Assembly (NCBI GenBank): GCA_949741605.1
Contig: CATJNB010000093.1
Coordinates: 1 to 51,623, forward strand
Direction of reading: 5' to 3'
From: an uncultured Eubacteriales bacterium
GTDB taxonomy: Bacteria > Bacillota > Clostridia > Oscillospirales > Acutalibacteraceae
Length of the DNA stretch: 51,623 bases
Shown here: positions 20,335-28,747 of the stretch, piece by piece
Layout: every line of letters starts with the position of its first letter
Position numbering within the stretch: the stretch's first letter is position 1
Program-made: the position numbers and the translations under genes
Notes under the pieces: generated by a model
Seen by the model: only the letters and a program-made list of their open reading frames with translations
Told to the model about the DNA's origin: nothing
The model's database searches: none

Positions 20335-21563
20335 TGCGGTCTCCTGTAACTTTGACCGTCACTCAACTCAATACCTATATCAAATCGTTGCTTGATGGAG
20401 ACGAACAGTTACGTTCTGTGTTTGTGGTGGGCGAGGTTTCCAACTTTACCAACCATTATAAGTCTGGACATTTTTATTTATCCCTTAAAGATAGTAAATG
20501 TGTGATTAAAGCGGTCATGTTTGCATCACAGGCCCGCCGTTTACGCTTTCTGCCACAGGATGGAATGAAGGTGTTGGCTCGCGGACAGGTATCCGTTTAT
20601 GAGGCGAGCGGGCAATATCAGCTTTATATTGATGATTTGCAGCCCGATGGCCTTGGCGCATTAAACCTCGCGTTTGAACAATGCAAAGCCAAACTAGCTG
20701 CCGAAGGCTTATTCGATCCAAACCGAAAAAAGCCAATCCCAGCTTATCCAGAACGGGTTGGGGTGATTACTTCGCCAACGGGTGCGGCTGTGCATGATAT
20801 CCAACATGTATTGGGACGTAGGTATCCTCTGGCAGAAATTGTTTTTGTACCGGTATTGGTACAAGGGGAAGGAGCGGTTTCGCAGATTGTCGAGGCTTTG
20901 CAGACCTTGAACCGTCTGCGCTGTGCGGATGTCATTATTCTCGGACGCGGCGGTGGCTCACTGGAGGATTTATGGGCCTTCAATGAAGAGGCTGTTGCAC
21001 GGGCAGTAGCGGCTTCAGAAATCCCGATTATTTCTGCGGTGGGTCATGAAACCGATGTGACAATTTGTGATTTTGCTGCGGATTTACGTGCTCCCACCCC
21101 CTCTGCGGCAGCAGAACTGGCTGTGCCTGACTGGGAGGAGATAGCTGGTATTTTACATGGATATCAATATAGCCTTAGACAGTCGATGGAGCGTAAATAT
21201 CAGCAATGTGGGGACGCTTTACAGCAAGCAATGCGATGTCGGTTCTTGAGCCATCCAGATGAACTCATTGCTGTTCGCAAAATGGAAGTCGACCGCAAGG
21301 TTCAGCAGCTAACCGCAGGAATCCGCCGGCAAATGACGGATACTCAAACGTCTTTGGCAACGCTGAGTGGAAAATTGGACGCTTTAAGTCCTTTAAAAGT
21401 ACTGTCGCGCGGATATGCCATGGTTTCCAATGAAAAGGGAAAAACAGTTGCATCCCCCAGCCAAGTCCAGCCGGGCGAGTGTTTAAAGCTTCAGTTTTTA
21501 CAAGGAAGCATAGATTGTACAGTTGATGCGGTCGATGTTGAGGGGAGGAATCCAAATGAATAA
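20334..21563 (+). CDS. xseA: Exodeoxyribonuclease VII large subunit
   Basis: 409 residues from ATG 20334, which sits 7 nt after AGGAG; GTG 20331 would add one residue. Catalytic subunit of the single-strand exonuclease. An OB-fold domain (residues about 1-100), then the catalytic block with GVITSPTGAAVHDI, LGRGGGSLEDLWAFNEE and VGHETDVTICDFAADLRAPTPSAAAE. Ends 8 nt inside xseB. Confidence 0.96.
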   Translation: MRSPVTLTVTQLNTYIKSLLDGDEQLRSVFVVGEVSNFTNHYKSGHFYLSLKDSKCVIKAVMFASQARRLRFLPQDGMKVLARGQVSVYEASGQYQLYIDDLQPDGLGALNLAFEQCKAKLAAEGLFDPNRKKPIPAYPERVGVITSPTGAAVHDIQHVLGRRYPLAEIVFVPVLVQGEGAVSQIVEALQTLNRLRCADVIILGRGGGSLEDLWAFNEEAVARAVAASEIPIISAVGHETDVTICDFAADLRAPTPSAAAELAVPDWEEIAGILHGYQYSLRQSMERKYQQCGDALQQAMRCRFLSHPDELIAVRKMEVDRKVQQLTAGIRRQMTDTQTSLATLSGKLDALSPLKVLSRGYAMVSNEKGKTVASPSQVQPGECLKLQFLQGSIDCTVDAVDVEGRNPNE

Positions 21564-21774
21564 AAATATGAGTTTTGAAACAGCCATGAATAAATTAAAT
21601 GAGATCGTGACAAAACTCGAAAGCGGGACAGAATCTTTAGAATCGTCTTTGAAACTGTTCGAACAGGGAAGCGAACTGACTGCTTTTTGTTATGGGAAGC
21701 TTCAAAATGCAGAACAGAAAATCAAGCTGATTACCACGATGGGATCGGAACAATTCGAAAAAGCAGGTGAGTGA
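21556..21774 (+). CDS. xseB: Exodeoxyribonuclease VII small subunit
   Basis: 72 residues, usual length. Two helices with the family core FETAMNKLNEIVTKLE and LESSLKLFEQGSEL. ATG 21556 has GGGGAGGAATCCAA upstream and overlaps xseA; the stop overlaps the ispA start. Confidence 0.95.
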   Translation: MNKNMSFETAMNKLNEIVTKLESGTESLESSLKLFEQGSELTAFCYGKLQNAEQKIKLITTMGSEQFEKAGE

Positions 21775-22666
21775 TTTGCAAGAACGGCAACGACTACTCT
21801 TACAACAAATCGAACAAAAATTAGAAGCTTATGTGCCAAAAACCAATGCGTTATATCATCGGCTGTTGGAGGCTATGCGGTACAGCCTGCTGGATGGGGG
21901 AAAGAGGATCCGGCCTTTGCTGGTACTGGAATTTTGCCGTCTGTGCGGCGGGGAACCACAAAAAGCTTTACCGTTTGCATGCGCGCTGGAAATGGTCCAT
22001 ACCTATTCGCTCATTCATGACGATCTGCCTTGTATGGATAATGATGATATACGCCGGGGCCGTCCTTCAAACCATAAAGCATTTGGGGAGGATCTCGCTT
22101 TACTTGCGGGCGATGCTCTTTTAACTTTAGCGTTTGAAACGATGTTGTCTCCGGAAAGCATCATACAGGCTGGTGCTGACCGGGCGGCTCAGGCAGCTGG
22201 GACTTTAGCGTGTGCAGCTGGGGCACATGGGATGGTAGGCGGACAAGTCATTGATTTAGCCTCCGAAGGCCAGCAGGTGCCATTGGAAACCCTCCAGATT
22301 ATGGATGAATGTAAAACCGGTGCTTTGATTTTAGCGGCAGCGGAAATGGGATGTATTTTGGCGGGGGCAAACGAACAGCAGAAACAGGCAGCCAAACAAT
22401 ACGCTTCGGCCATTGGCTTGGCATTCCAGATTGTAGATGATATTTTAGATGTCACGGGAACCACAGAGGATCTAGGCAAAAAGGCAGGGAGTGACGCAGA
22501 CAATCAAAAGTCAACGTATGTGACACTGATGGGATTAGAGAAAGCGCGTCAGACAGTACAGGACTTGACAAAACAGGCAATCCGCGCCTTGGATATTTTT
22601 GACGATCAGGAGGTCAAAAGCGAACTGGTTGAACTGGCAGAATTTCTGGCGTCCCGCAATCGGTAA
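21767..22666 (+). CDS. ispA: Polyprenyl diphosphate synthase (farnesyl/geranylgeranyl)
   Basis: 299 residues. Condenses IPP with allylic diphosphates. The first Asp-rich motif is DDLPCMD, the second DDILDVTGTTEDLGK; GGKRIRP binds pyrophosphate. The small residues before the first motif fit a farnesyl-type product, but chain length cannot be fixed by eye. The start is GTG 21767, overlapping xseB. Standard xseA-xseB-ispA order. Confidence 0.93.
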   Translation: MSDLQERQRLLLQQIEQKLEAYVPKTNALYHRLLEAMRYSLLDGGKRIRPLLVLEFCRLCGGEPQKALPFACALEMVHTYSLIHDDLPCMDNDDIRRGRPSNHKAFGEDLALLAGDALLTLAFETMLSPESIIQAGADRAAQAAGTLACAAGAHGMVGGQVIDLASEGQQVPLETLQIMDECKTGALILAAAEMGCILAGANEQQKQAAKQYASAIGLAFQIVDDILDVTGTTEDLGKKAGSDADNQKSTYVTLMGLEKARQTVQDLTKQAIRALDIFDDQEVKSELVELAEFLASRNR

Positions 22667-22689
22667 GCCTGCAAAACAGGAGGAAGAGG

Positions 22690-23187
22690 ATGAAACACAT
22701 CACGACCATTCGCGTAGAAAGCCCTTCGTTTACCGATCAGGGATGGATTCCCCAAAAGCATACTGGATATGGGGAAGACATCTCCCCAGCTTTTCAACTC
22801 TTCGGAGTGAGTGAACAAGGGGTTTCCCTTGTGGTGATTCTCGTGGATCTTGATGTCCCATTTCATAAAGAGTATCCCCATTGGCTCATTTGGAATATCC
22901 CGAAGATGGAACAAATCCCAGAAGGCATCCCTCATGGTGCAATTTTACCAGAATTCGGCAATGCCTGTCAGGGAATGGCCTATGGTAAAAACTGCTATCG
23001 CGGGCCAAAACCACCAGTATTTTTGCCCAATCCCCACCAATATGTGTTCCGTTTTTTCGTCCTAGACTGTTTCCTTGATTTACCATCTTCTGCGAAAAAA
23101 AGAGAACTTTTCAAAGCCATGCAAGGGCATATTTTACAACAGGGAAGCATCTGCGGAACATACAAGTACCAGCGCTCCCAGCCGTAA
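22690..23187 (+). CDS. YbhB/YbcL-family (PEBP-like) protein
   Basis: 165 residues of the phosphatidylethanolamine-binding/Raf-kinase-inhibitor-like family. Conserved pocket residues lie in LVDLDVPF, HWLIWNIP and YRGPKPP. Bacterial members have no settled function. Start ATG 22690 follows AACAGGAGGAAGAGG. It lies 23 nt after ispA, probably the end of that unit. Confidence 0.87.
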   Translation: MKHITTIRVESPSFTDQGWIPQKHTGYGEDISPAFQLFGVSEQGVSLVVILVDLDVPFHKEYPHWLIWNIPKMEQIPEGIPHGAILPEFGNACQGMAYGKNCYRGPKPPVFLPNPHQYVFRFFVLDCFLDLPSSAKKRELFKAMQGHILQQGSICGTYKYQRSQP

Positions 23188-23199
23188 AAGATTTGTGTA

Positions 23200-23228
23200 T
23201 TGACACGAAGCGATAGATATGATATAAT
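23200..23228 (+). promoter_or_regulatory. Consensus sigma-A promoter for rplU-prp-rpmA
   Basis: TTGACA, 17-nt spacer, TATAAT: a perfect consensus, as expected for ribosomal proteins. Confidence 0.93.
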
Positions 23229-23235
23229 AATCAGG

Positions 23236-23308
23236 CCGCATGCTTACAGGTTTTAAGAGGGATTTCTCACCTGTTGCAGCGAGATTTTTAGAAAAGGCAG
23301 GACCTTTC
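23236..23308 (+). ncRNA. Putative L21 leader (autoregulatory 5' UTR)
   Basis: The leader between the consensus promoter and rplU holds ACAGGT/ACCTGT with an inner GAG/CTC stem (about 23247-23275). The position fits the Firmicute L21 leader, thought to bind L21. I cannot score it against the family model. Confidence 0.5.
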
Positions 23309-23617
23309 ATGTTTGCAGTAATTGAAACAGGCGGTAAGCAGTATAAAGTGCAAAATGGCGATGTCATTTATGTTGAAAAGCTTACAGCTGAAGAAAACGC
23401 AGAAGTGCAGTTCCAGGTTGTCGCACTTGGCGGTGACAAAGGACTCAAAATTGGTACCCCTTATGTAGATGGCGCCAGCGTAACTGGTAAGGTGCTTAAA
23501 AACGGTAAAGGGAAAAAAATCACGGTGTTTACTTACAAACCGAAAAAAGGCTCAAAACGTAAAATGGGCCACAGACAGCCCTACACGAAAGTCGAAATTG
23601 CCGCAATCAATGGCTAA
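23309..23617 (+). CDS. rplU: 50S ribosomal protein L21
   Basis: 102 residues, normal length. Starts [14 protein letters not shown] and ends in the basic block [22 protein letters not shown] 23309 has AAAAGGCAGGA upstream; longer readings start inside the leader. First gene of the rplU-prp-rpmA operon. Confidence 0.98.
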   Translation: MFAVIETGGKQYKVQNGDVIYVEKLTAEENAEVQFQVVALGGDKGLKIGTPYVDGASVTGKVLKNGKGKKITVFTYKPKKGSKRKMGHRQPYTKVEIAAING

Positions 23618-23620
23618 AGC

Positions 23621-23941
23621 ATGATTGATGTGCATTTGCTCACAACAGATTGTGGGGAATTAGTTGGCTTTTCCATGCGCGGACATGCTGGTTATGGAGA
23701 AGTCGGGTCGGATATTGTATGTGCAGCAGTTTCATCTGCGGCTTATTTGGTTGCAAATACAGTGACCGAAATTTTGCATGCAGATGCCCAGATATCTGTA
23801 CATGATAGTCATATGGCTGTACAGATTGCCCATCGCGATGCTTTCATTTGCCGTGATATTTTGGCAGGTTTTAAATTGCATATATTGGGGTTGGAAGAAC
23901 AATATCCGGAAAATATTCGAGTAAATTATTTGGAGGTGTAA
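23621..23941 (+). CDS. prp: Ribosomal-processing cysteine protease Prp
   Basis: 106 residues. Removes the N-terminal extension of L27. The catalytic His22 lies in RGHAGYGEVG and Cys34 in SDIVCAAVSS. ATG 23621 is 3 nt after rplU and has no clear Shine-Dalgarno, so it is probably translated by coupling. Its substrate, rpmA, is the next gene. Confidence 0.95.
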   Translation: MIDVHLLTTDCGELVGFSMRGHAGYGEVGSDIVCAAVSSAAYLVANTVTEILHADAQISVHDSHMAVQIAHRDAFICRDILAGFKLHILGLEEQYPENIRVNYLEV

Positions 23942-23944
23942 GGA

Positions 23945-24226
23945 ATGCTAAAGATAAATATTCAGTTATTCGCTCACAAAAAAGGGGTTGGCTCCACGAA
24001 GAATGGTCGTGATTCCGAGTCCAAACGTCTTGGTGTCAAACGTGCTGACGGCCAATTTGTCCTTGCAGGCAATATTTTGGTTAAACAACGTGGTACCCAT
24101 ATCCATCCCGGCAATAATGTAGGGATTGGCTCTGATGATACCCTGTTTGCTTTGGTCGATGGCAAGGTCAGATTTGAACGTCTGGGCCGCGACCGCAAAA
24201 AGGTCAGTGTTTACGCCGAACAGTAA
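23945..24226 (+). CDS. rpmA: 50S ribosomal protein L27 with Prp-cleavable leader
   Basis: 93 residues. The N terminus [14 protein letters not shown] has the Firmicute Prp motif, with predicted cleavage after Ala10, leaving HKKG at the peptidyl-transferase centre. The body ([19 protein letters not shown]) is canonical. ATG 23945 follows TTGGAGGTGTAAGG. Confidence 0.97.
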   Translation: MLKINIQLFAHKKGVGSTKNGRDSESKRLGVKRADGQFVLAGNILVKQRGTHIHPGNNVGIGSDDTLFALVDGKVRFERLGRDRKKVSVYAEQ

Positions 24227-24255
24227 TCACAACCTCTTTTTATCTGATTTTTGAA

Positions 24256-24291
24256 AATCCTTGGGTCAGCGATGTCCCCGGGATTTTTTTT
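24256..24291 (+). terminator. Intrinsic terminator after rpmA
   Basis: A 10-position stem (AATCCTTGGG/CCCCGGGATT, one mismatch and one G-U), then eight T. Confidence 0.88.
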
Positions 24292-24332
24292 ATCATTCCG
24301 TTACGATTGACAAAGAGAAATGGCGGTAATTT

Positions 24333-25601
24333 ATGTTTATTGATCTTGCAAAAATCAAAGTCAAAGCTGGCGATGGCGGTCATGGGGCAGTGTCATTCCA
24401 CCGGGAAAAATATGTAGCTGCGGGTGGCCCCGATGGTGGGGATGGAGGCCGTGGCGGAAACATTATTTTTCAGGCGGATACCAATTTATCCACCCTCATG
24501 GACTTCCGTTATAAGCGCAAATTTGTAGCCCAAAACGGCGAAAATGGTCGCGCCAAACGTTGTTTTGGAAAAAGCGGGGAAAATCTCATTATCAAAGTGC
24601 CGCTGGGTACGCTGGTCAAGGATGTGGAAACCGGACGCCTGTTAGCAGATATTTCTACCATGGAACCTCAAACCTTATTCCGTGGTGGGAAAGGCGGTTG
24701 GGGCAATGCGCATTTTGCAACGCCGACCAGACAAGTTCCCCGTTTTGCCAAGCCGGGAGTACCCGGGGAAGAAGCAGAAATTCAGTTAGAGTTGAAATTG
24801 CTGGCAGATGTTGGTTTAGTTGGTTATCCTAATGTGGGGAAATCTACCCTAATTTCCGTTGTGAGTGAGGCGAAACCAAACATTGCTAATTATCATTTCA
24901 CGACCCTGACACCTGTGCTGGGAGTAGTAGACCGGGGAGAGGATTCCTTTGTGATTGCTGATATTCCCGGTCTGATCGAAGGGGCATGGGAAGGCGTTGG
25001 TTTGGGACATCAGTTTTTGCGCCATGTAGAGCGTTGCCGGATGCTGATTCACATTGTCGATGTGGCAGGCAGCGAAGGACGTGACCCCATTCAGGATTTT
25101 GAAGCGATCAATCAGGAATTGGAAAAGTTTAATCCCGAATTGGCGCAGCGTCCGATGTTGGTTGCTGGGAACAAATGCGATTTGACCGACGAGGATCAAA
25201 TCGAACGTTTTCGCCGTTATGTGGAAGGGAAAGGGTATGAATTTTTCCCGATTATGGCGGCGATCCGGTACGATGTCGACCCGCTGTTAGATCGGACGCA
25301 TGAAATGTTAAGCAAGCTTCCGCCGGTGCGACAGTTTGAACCCGATCCCGAACCAGTCAAACCGTTGGAGGACTTTGAAAAACGTACTGTGGAAGTGAAA
25401 AATCAGGATGGTGTTTATTTTGTGGAAGGGGATTGGCTGTTGTCTGTGATTCATTCCATTAATTTTGATGATTACGAATCCCTGCAATATTTCCAACGGG
25501 TCCTGATTCAAACGGGTGTCATTGATGCCCTGCGTCAAGCGGGAATCCAAGAGGGGGATACGGTCAGTATGTACGATCTGGAATTTGATTTTGTAGAATA
25601 G
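24333..25601 (+). CDS. obg: GTPase Obg/CgtA
   Basis: 422 residues. A ribosome-associated GTPase in 50S assembly. Gly-rich Obg fold (GGPDGGDGGRGGN), G domain with GYPNVGKST (G1), FTTLTPVLG (G2 area), ADIPGLIEGAWEGVGLG (G3) and NKCDL (G4), then a C-terminal OCT domain (about 345-420). G5, usually SA, reads IMAAIRYDV, a small deviation. Start ATG 24333; the Shine-Dalgarno is weak (GGCGG). Confidence 0.96.
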   Translation: MFIDLAKIKVKAGDGGHGAVSFHREKYVAAGGPDGGDGGRGGNIIFQADTNLSTLMDFRYKRKFVAQNGENGRAKRCFGKSGENLIIKVPLGTLVKDVETGRLLADISTMEPQTLFRGGKGGWGNAHFATPTRQVPRFAKPGVPGEEAEIQLELKLLADVGLVGYPNVGKSTLISVVSEAKPNIANYHFTTLTPVLGVVDRGEDSFVIADIPGLIEGAWEGVGLGHQFLRHVERCRMLIHIVDVAGSEGRDPIQDFEAINQELEKFNPELAQRPMLVAGNKCDLTDEDQIERFRRYVEGKGYEFFPIMAAIRYDVDPLLDRTHEMLSKLPPVRQFEPDPEPVKPLEDFEKRTVEVKNQDGVYFVEGDWLLSVIHSINFDDYESLQYFQRVLIQTGVIDALRQAGIQEGDTVSMYDLEFDFVE

Positions 25602-25611
25602 GGGTGTGCTT

Positions 25612-26001
25612 TTGGAACGCTTATTTGCAGGGGAGTGCGACCCCAAACAGTTGAGCCCTCTGACTTTGGCATTTGTTGGGGACTGTGTGTTTGAATTGTT
25701 TGTGCGGGAATGGCTGGTTTGTCAGGCAAACTGTCCCGTTAATGCTCTGCATAAACATTCCGTAGCACAGGTTTGTTGTCAGGCGCAGGCCAAATCTATG
25801 GAAAAATTAATGCCATTTTTAACCGAACGAGAACAGCAAATCTTTAAACGCGGCCGCAATGCTACTACGTCCCATGTACCGAAAAATGCGTCCCCGAAAG
25901 ACTATCATGCCGCAACGGGATTTGAAACGATGTTTGGCTACTTGTATCTCAATGGTGAAATCGCACGGTTGCGGGAATTATTTTCCATGATTTGTGAATA
26001 A
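25612..26001 (+). CDS. mrnC: Mini-ribonuclease III
   Basis: 129 residues from TTG 25612. The RNase III catalytic fold without an RNA-binding domain, used to mature 23S rRNA ends. Catalytic region LAFVGDCVFELFVREW (Asp in GD) and the RGRNATTSHVPKNAS block are family-typical. TTG 25612 is 7 nt after AGGGG; GTG 25606 overlaps that site, so is less likely. Follows obg by 10 nt. Confidence 0.92.
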   Translation: MERLFAGECDPKQLSPLTLAFVGDCVFELFVREWLVCQANCPVNALHKHSVAQVCCQAQAKSMEKLMPFLTEREQQIFKRGRNATTSHVPKNASPKDYHAATGFETMFGYLYLNGEIARLRELFSMICE

Positions 26002-26061
26002 GGGGTAAACACACAAAGATTGTCATACAATAACCTTATCTAAAGAAAAGAAGGTGTTTGT

Positions 26062-27006
26062 GTGACATTTTTGACCAGCAAAAAAAAATGGGTACAGGTG
26101 ACAACCGATGCAGGATGTTTTCTTCTTGGAAGCTGTCTGTACGCCGTGTCAGTTTCGGTCTTTTCTGCCCCTAACCACATCGCGCCGGGAGGAGTGACCG
26201 GCTTGGCCACGATTTTCAACACCCTGTTTCACACCCCAATTGGTAGCATTGCATTGCTGTTGAATTTGCCAGTCATGATTTGGGCGATGTTGGAAATCAG
26301 TTATCAAGTGGTCATCAAAACTATTATTGCTATTGTTGTTTCCTCTGTGATTATTGACGTTTCCGCCCTGTTCCTGCCCGCCTATCATGGAAACGCTATG
26401 CTGGCAGCTATTTTTGCTGGTGTCCTTGAAGGCGTGGGGTTGGCTCTTATTTTCCTGCGCGGTGGTACTACAGGCGGTACTGATATGGTAGCCCGTCTGT
26501 TGAATCGACGTTTCCCACATTTGTCAATGGGCAAGCTGATGTTAAGTGTCGATTTGGTTGTCATTACAATTTCAGCTTTTGTGTACTGGAGTATTGAAAG
26601 TGTATTGTATGCTCTGATTGTTATTTTTGTCGCAACCCGTGTCATTGATGCGATTCTCTATGGGATGGATATTGGAACCGGGAAACTGCTTTATATTATT
26701 TCCGATCAGGGACAACAAATTTCTTCCCGTATTATCGAAGTGCTGAGCCGCGGTGTAACCGTTCTGCAAGGGCACGGTGCATACAGCGGAAAACAGCGGG
26801 ATGTTTTATTCTGCGCGGTACGGAAATATGAGGTACACCGCGCTCTCCAGCTGGTACGTGAAATTGATAAGCGGGCCTTTATTATTATTGGAGATGCCGG
26901 ACAAATCACAGGGGAAGGATTCCGGGAGGATCAGGTACATGAAAAAAGCATCCGCGATCTTTTGTTCCGGCGAGACAAAGGGACGGATTCCCATTCCGGA
27001 TCGTAA
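26062..27006 (+). CDS. YitT-family membrane protein
   Basis: 314 residues. Five membrane helices in the first 200 residues (APGGVTGLATIF, FLRGGTTGGTDMVARL blocks), then a cytoplasmic DUF2179 domain (about 225-300, RGVTVLQGHGAYSGK). Transport substrate unknown. The start is GTG 26062 after AAGAAGGTGTTTGT. No T-rich terminator follows on this strand. Confidence 0.9.
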   Translation: MTFLTSKKKWVQVTTDAGCFLLGSCLYAVSVSVFSAPNHIAPGGVTGLATIFNTLFHTPIGSIALLLNLPVMIWAMLEISYQVVIKTIIAIVVSSVIIDVSALFLPAYHGNAMLAAIFAGVLEGVGLALIFLRGGTTGGTDMVARLLNRRFPHLSMGKLMLSVDLVVITISAFVYWSIESVLYALIVIFVATRVIDAILYGMDIGTGKLLYIISDQGQQISSRIIEVLSRGVTVLQGHGAYSGKQRDVLFCAVRKYEVHRALQLVREIDKRAFIIIGDAGQITGEGFREDQVHEKSIRDLLFRRDKGTDSHSGS

Positions 27007-27023
27007 ATATCCAGACAAAACAA

Positions 27024-27059
27024 TAGGCGGATTTGTAAGGTTGGTTACAAATCCGCCTA
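27024..27059 (-). terminator. Perfect 15-bp hairpin, terminator of the Asn-rich gene
   Basis: TAGGCGGATTTGTAA pairs perfectly with its partner around a 6-nt loop. On the minus strand it is followed by TTGTTTTG; on the plus strand there is no T-run, so it best serves the minus-strand small gene. Confidence 0.8.
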
Positions 27060-27079
27060 CTGCCGTAAAATCGAGTGGG

Positions 27080-27217
27080 TTATCTGCAGTTGGTGCTGTT
27101 TGAATTTGTTTTGTTGGTGCTGTTAGTGTTGTTGGTGGAGTTGGTCTGGTTGGAAGAAGTCTTGTTTTGGGACTGGTTTTGATGGTTGGTGTTGTTATAG
27201 TTGTTTTGCTTTTCCAA
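27080..27217 (-). CDS. Small Asn/Thr/Ser-rich protein, probable forespore product
   Basis: A 45-residue protein read from TTG 27217 to TAA 27080. It starts MEKQNNYNNTNHQ and has 16 Asn plus many Thr, Ser and Gln, with one Cys near the end. Shine-Dalgarno AGAAGGGGGTG lies 7 nt before TTG. A perfect hairpin terminator follows and a sigma-G-like promoter precedes it. This composition recalls gamma-type small acid-soluble spore proteins and other Asn/Gln-rich spore peptides, but no family motif can be claimed. It lies in the gap between yitT and the RsmF-like gene. Alternative: a longer overlapping minus-strand reading (to 26806) runs into yitT and lacks such signals. Confidence 0.7.
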   Translation of the reverse strand: MEKQNNYNNTNHQNQSQNKTSSNQTNSTNNTNSTNKTNSNSTNCR

Positions 27218-27240
27218 GATGTTTCACCCCCTTCTGTCAC

Positions 27241-27270
27241 TATTATGGCAGGAATTCCGTTGGTTTATAC
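27241..27270 (-). promoter_or_regulatory. Sigma-G-type promoter of the Asn-rich gene
   Basis: On the minus strand: GTATA, exactly 18 nt, CATAATA. This fits the Bacillus sigma-G pattern GHATR-N18-CATnHTA at every position. As a sigma-A promoter the -35 (GTATAA) would be poor. The -10 lies about 24 nt before the TTG start, so the leader is very short. Confidence 0.65.
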
Positions 27271-27304
27271 CATAAGAATAAGAAAATATTGGGAGTTGAT
27301 TAGC

Positions 27305-28645
27305 TTGTTGCCGGAAATGTTTGAAAACCGGATGAAAATTTTGTTAGGGAAAGAATGGGAATCCTTTTTACAGGCAATGGAGCAGCCTCCTTTCCGAGGG
27401 CTACGCTGGAACCCATTAAAATGTTCTTTCGATACGTTGCACAGAACTTTGGATTTTCCGCTCTGTCCTACGCCGTTCTCCCCATTATCCTATGAAATTC
27501 CTGCACATATGGAACGGATTGGCCTGCATCCTTTGCACCATGCAGGGGCATTTTATGTACAGGAACCATCGGCATCCTCTGCGGTGACTGTTTTGGACCC
27601 TAAGCCCGGTGACCGGGTATTGGATGTCTGTGCTGCACCGGGAGGGAAGTCCACACAGATTGGGGCATGTTTGCAGGGGGAAGGTATTCTGTGGTCAAAT
27701 GAGGTGGTAAAAAGCCGAGCAAATATTTTATTATCCAATGTAGAGCGCATGGGCATCCGTAACAGTGTGATTTCCTCTTGTCATCCTGATATACTCGGTC
27801 AAAAACTGGCCGGTTTTTTTGACAAAGTATTGGTGGATGCCCCATGTTCGGGGGAGGGGATGTTTCATCGCGATCCGAAAGCTATTGCGGATTGGAGTGT
27901 AGAACATGTGCAAGCCTGTTCTGTGCGGCAGTTTGAAATTTTACATTCGGTATCGCATACCGTCCGGGAAGGGGGGATTTTAGTTTATTCCACGTGTACG
28001 TTTTCCCCAGAGGAAAATGAACAAGTGGTCGAGCATTTTTTACGGGAACATTCGGAGTTCGAATTGGAAGATTGTGAGGTGTCTTTTGGACGTCCCTCTG
28101 CAACACTCCCCAAGACAAGACGGATTTTCCCGATGGACGGCGGCGATGGTCATTTTGTCGCACGTATGAAACGAGTGAAACCGAATCCAAATTTCCCATC
28201 GCATTATCCATATGACGCATGTGAAGGAAACCAACAAAAAGCCATTTTGGAATTGTTGAGCCATATTTTTAAGATCATACCAAACGGTTCGATTGTGAAG
28301 AAAAAAGATTGTTTTTACATTCTGCCCTCTGGTTTACCGGATCTTGACGGATTAGGGATTATCCGTGCGGGAATTTTAGCAGCAGAGGAGAAAACCAACC
28401 GTTTGGAGCCAACCCATCAATTGTTTGCTTCAGCGGCATTCGAAAATTGCAAACAGGTTCTTAATCTCCCACTTGATTCTAAGGAAATTCGTCGTTTTCT
28501 GCTTGGGGAAGAATTAGAACTGCAAAATGATGTTCAGGGGTTCCTCACAGTTGCGGTGGAAGGGATTCCATTGGGATTTGGAAAGGCTTCCAAGAAACGT
28601 CTTAAAAACCGCTATCCAAAAGGTTTGCGTAATCATACCCTCTAG
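27305..28645 (+). CDS. RsmF/NOL1-NOP2-Sun family rRNA m5C methyltransferase
   Basis: 446 residues from TTG 27305 (MLPEMF), 9 nt after GGGAG. S-adenosylmethionine-dependent methylation of an rRNA cytosine. SAM motif VLDVCAAPGGKSTQIG, then DAPCSGEGMF with the PC catalytic site and YSTCTFSPEENE with the TC cysteine. The C-terminal 150 residues resemble the RsmF PUA-like tail (LPLGFGK end block). An apparent longer N-terminal extension overlaps the small minus-strand gene and is rejected. Confidence 0.9.
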   Translation: MLPEMFENRMKILLGKEWESFLQAMEQPPFRGLRWNPLKCSFDTLHRTLDFPLCPTPFSPLSYEIPAHMERIGLHPLHHAGAFYVQEPSASSAVTVLDPKPGDRVLDVCAAPGGKSTQIGACLQGEGILWSNEVVKSRANILLSNVERMGIRNSVISSCHPDILGQKLAGFFDKVLVDAPCSGEGMFHRDPKAIADWSVEHVQACSVRQFEILHSVSHTVREGGILVYSTCTFSPEENEQVVEHFLREHSEFELEDCEVSFGRPSATLPKTRRIFPMDGGDGHFVARMKRVKPNPNFPSHYPYDACEGNQQKAILELLSHIFKIIPNGSIVKKKDCFYILPSGLPDLDGLGIIRAGILAAEEKTNRLEPTHQLFASAAFENCKQVLNLPLDSKEIRRFLLGEELELQNDVQGFLTVAVEGIPLGFGKASKKRLKNRYPKGLRNHTL

Positions 28646-28685
28646 CCCCTCTTAACTATTCTAATTCGGATGTTTTTTGACTTGC

Positions 28686-28714
28686 TTGAATTGACTGGCA
28701 TTTTATGCTATAAT
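28686..28714 (+). promoter_or_regulatory. Sigma-A promoter for ilvE
   Basis: TTGAAT, 17-nt spacer, TATAAT; 34 nt before the start codon, so a short untranslated leader. No T-box or peptide attenuator is visible. Confidence 0.75.
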
Positions 28715-28747
28715 AATAACGAACCTGAAGGAAGGATGTGATGTTCT

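Noticed and set aside
24306..24311. TTGACA as promoter of obg
   Set aside because: A -10 at the right distance would fall in the obg coding start; none is seen.
26806..27240. 144-codon minus-strand frame over the yitT 3' end
   Set aside because: Different frame from the Asn-rich gene, runs through the perfect terminator and into yitT antisense.
27167..27304. N-terminal extension of the RsmF-like gene
   Set aside because: It overlaps the Asn-rich gene and its promoter, and adds sequence unlike the family; TTG 27305 has a good ribosome-binding site.
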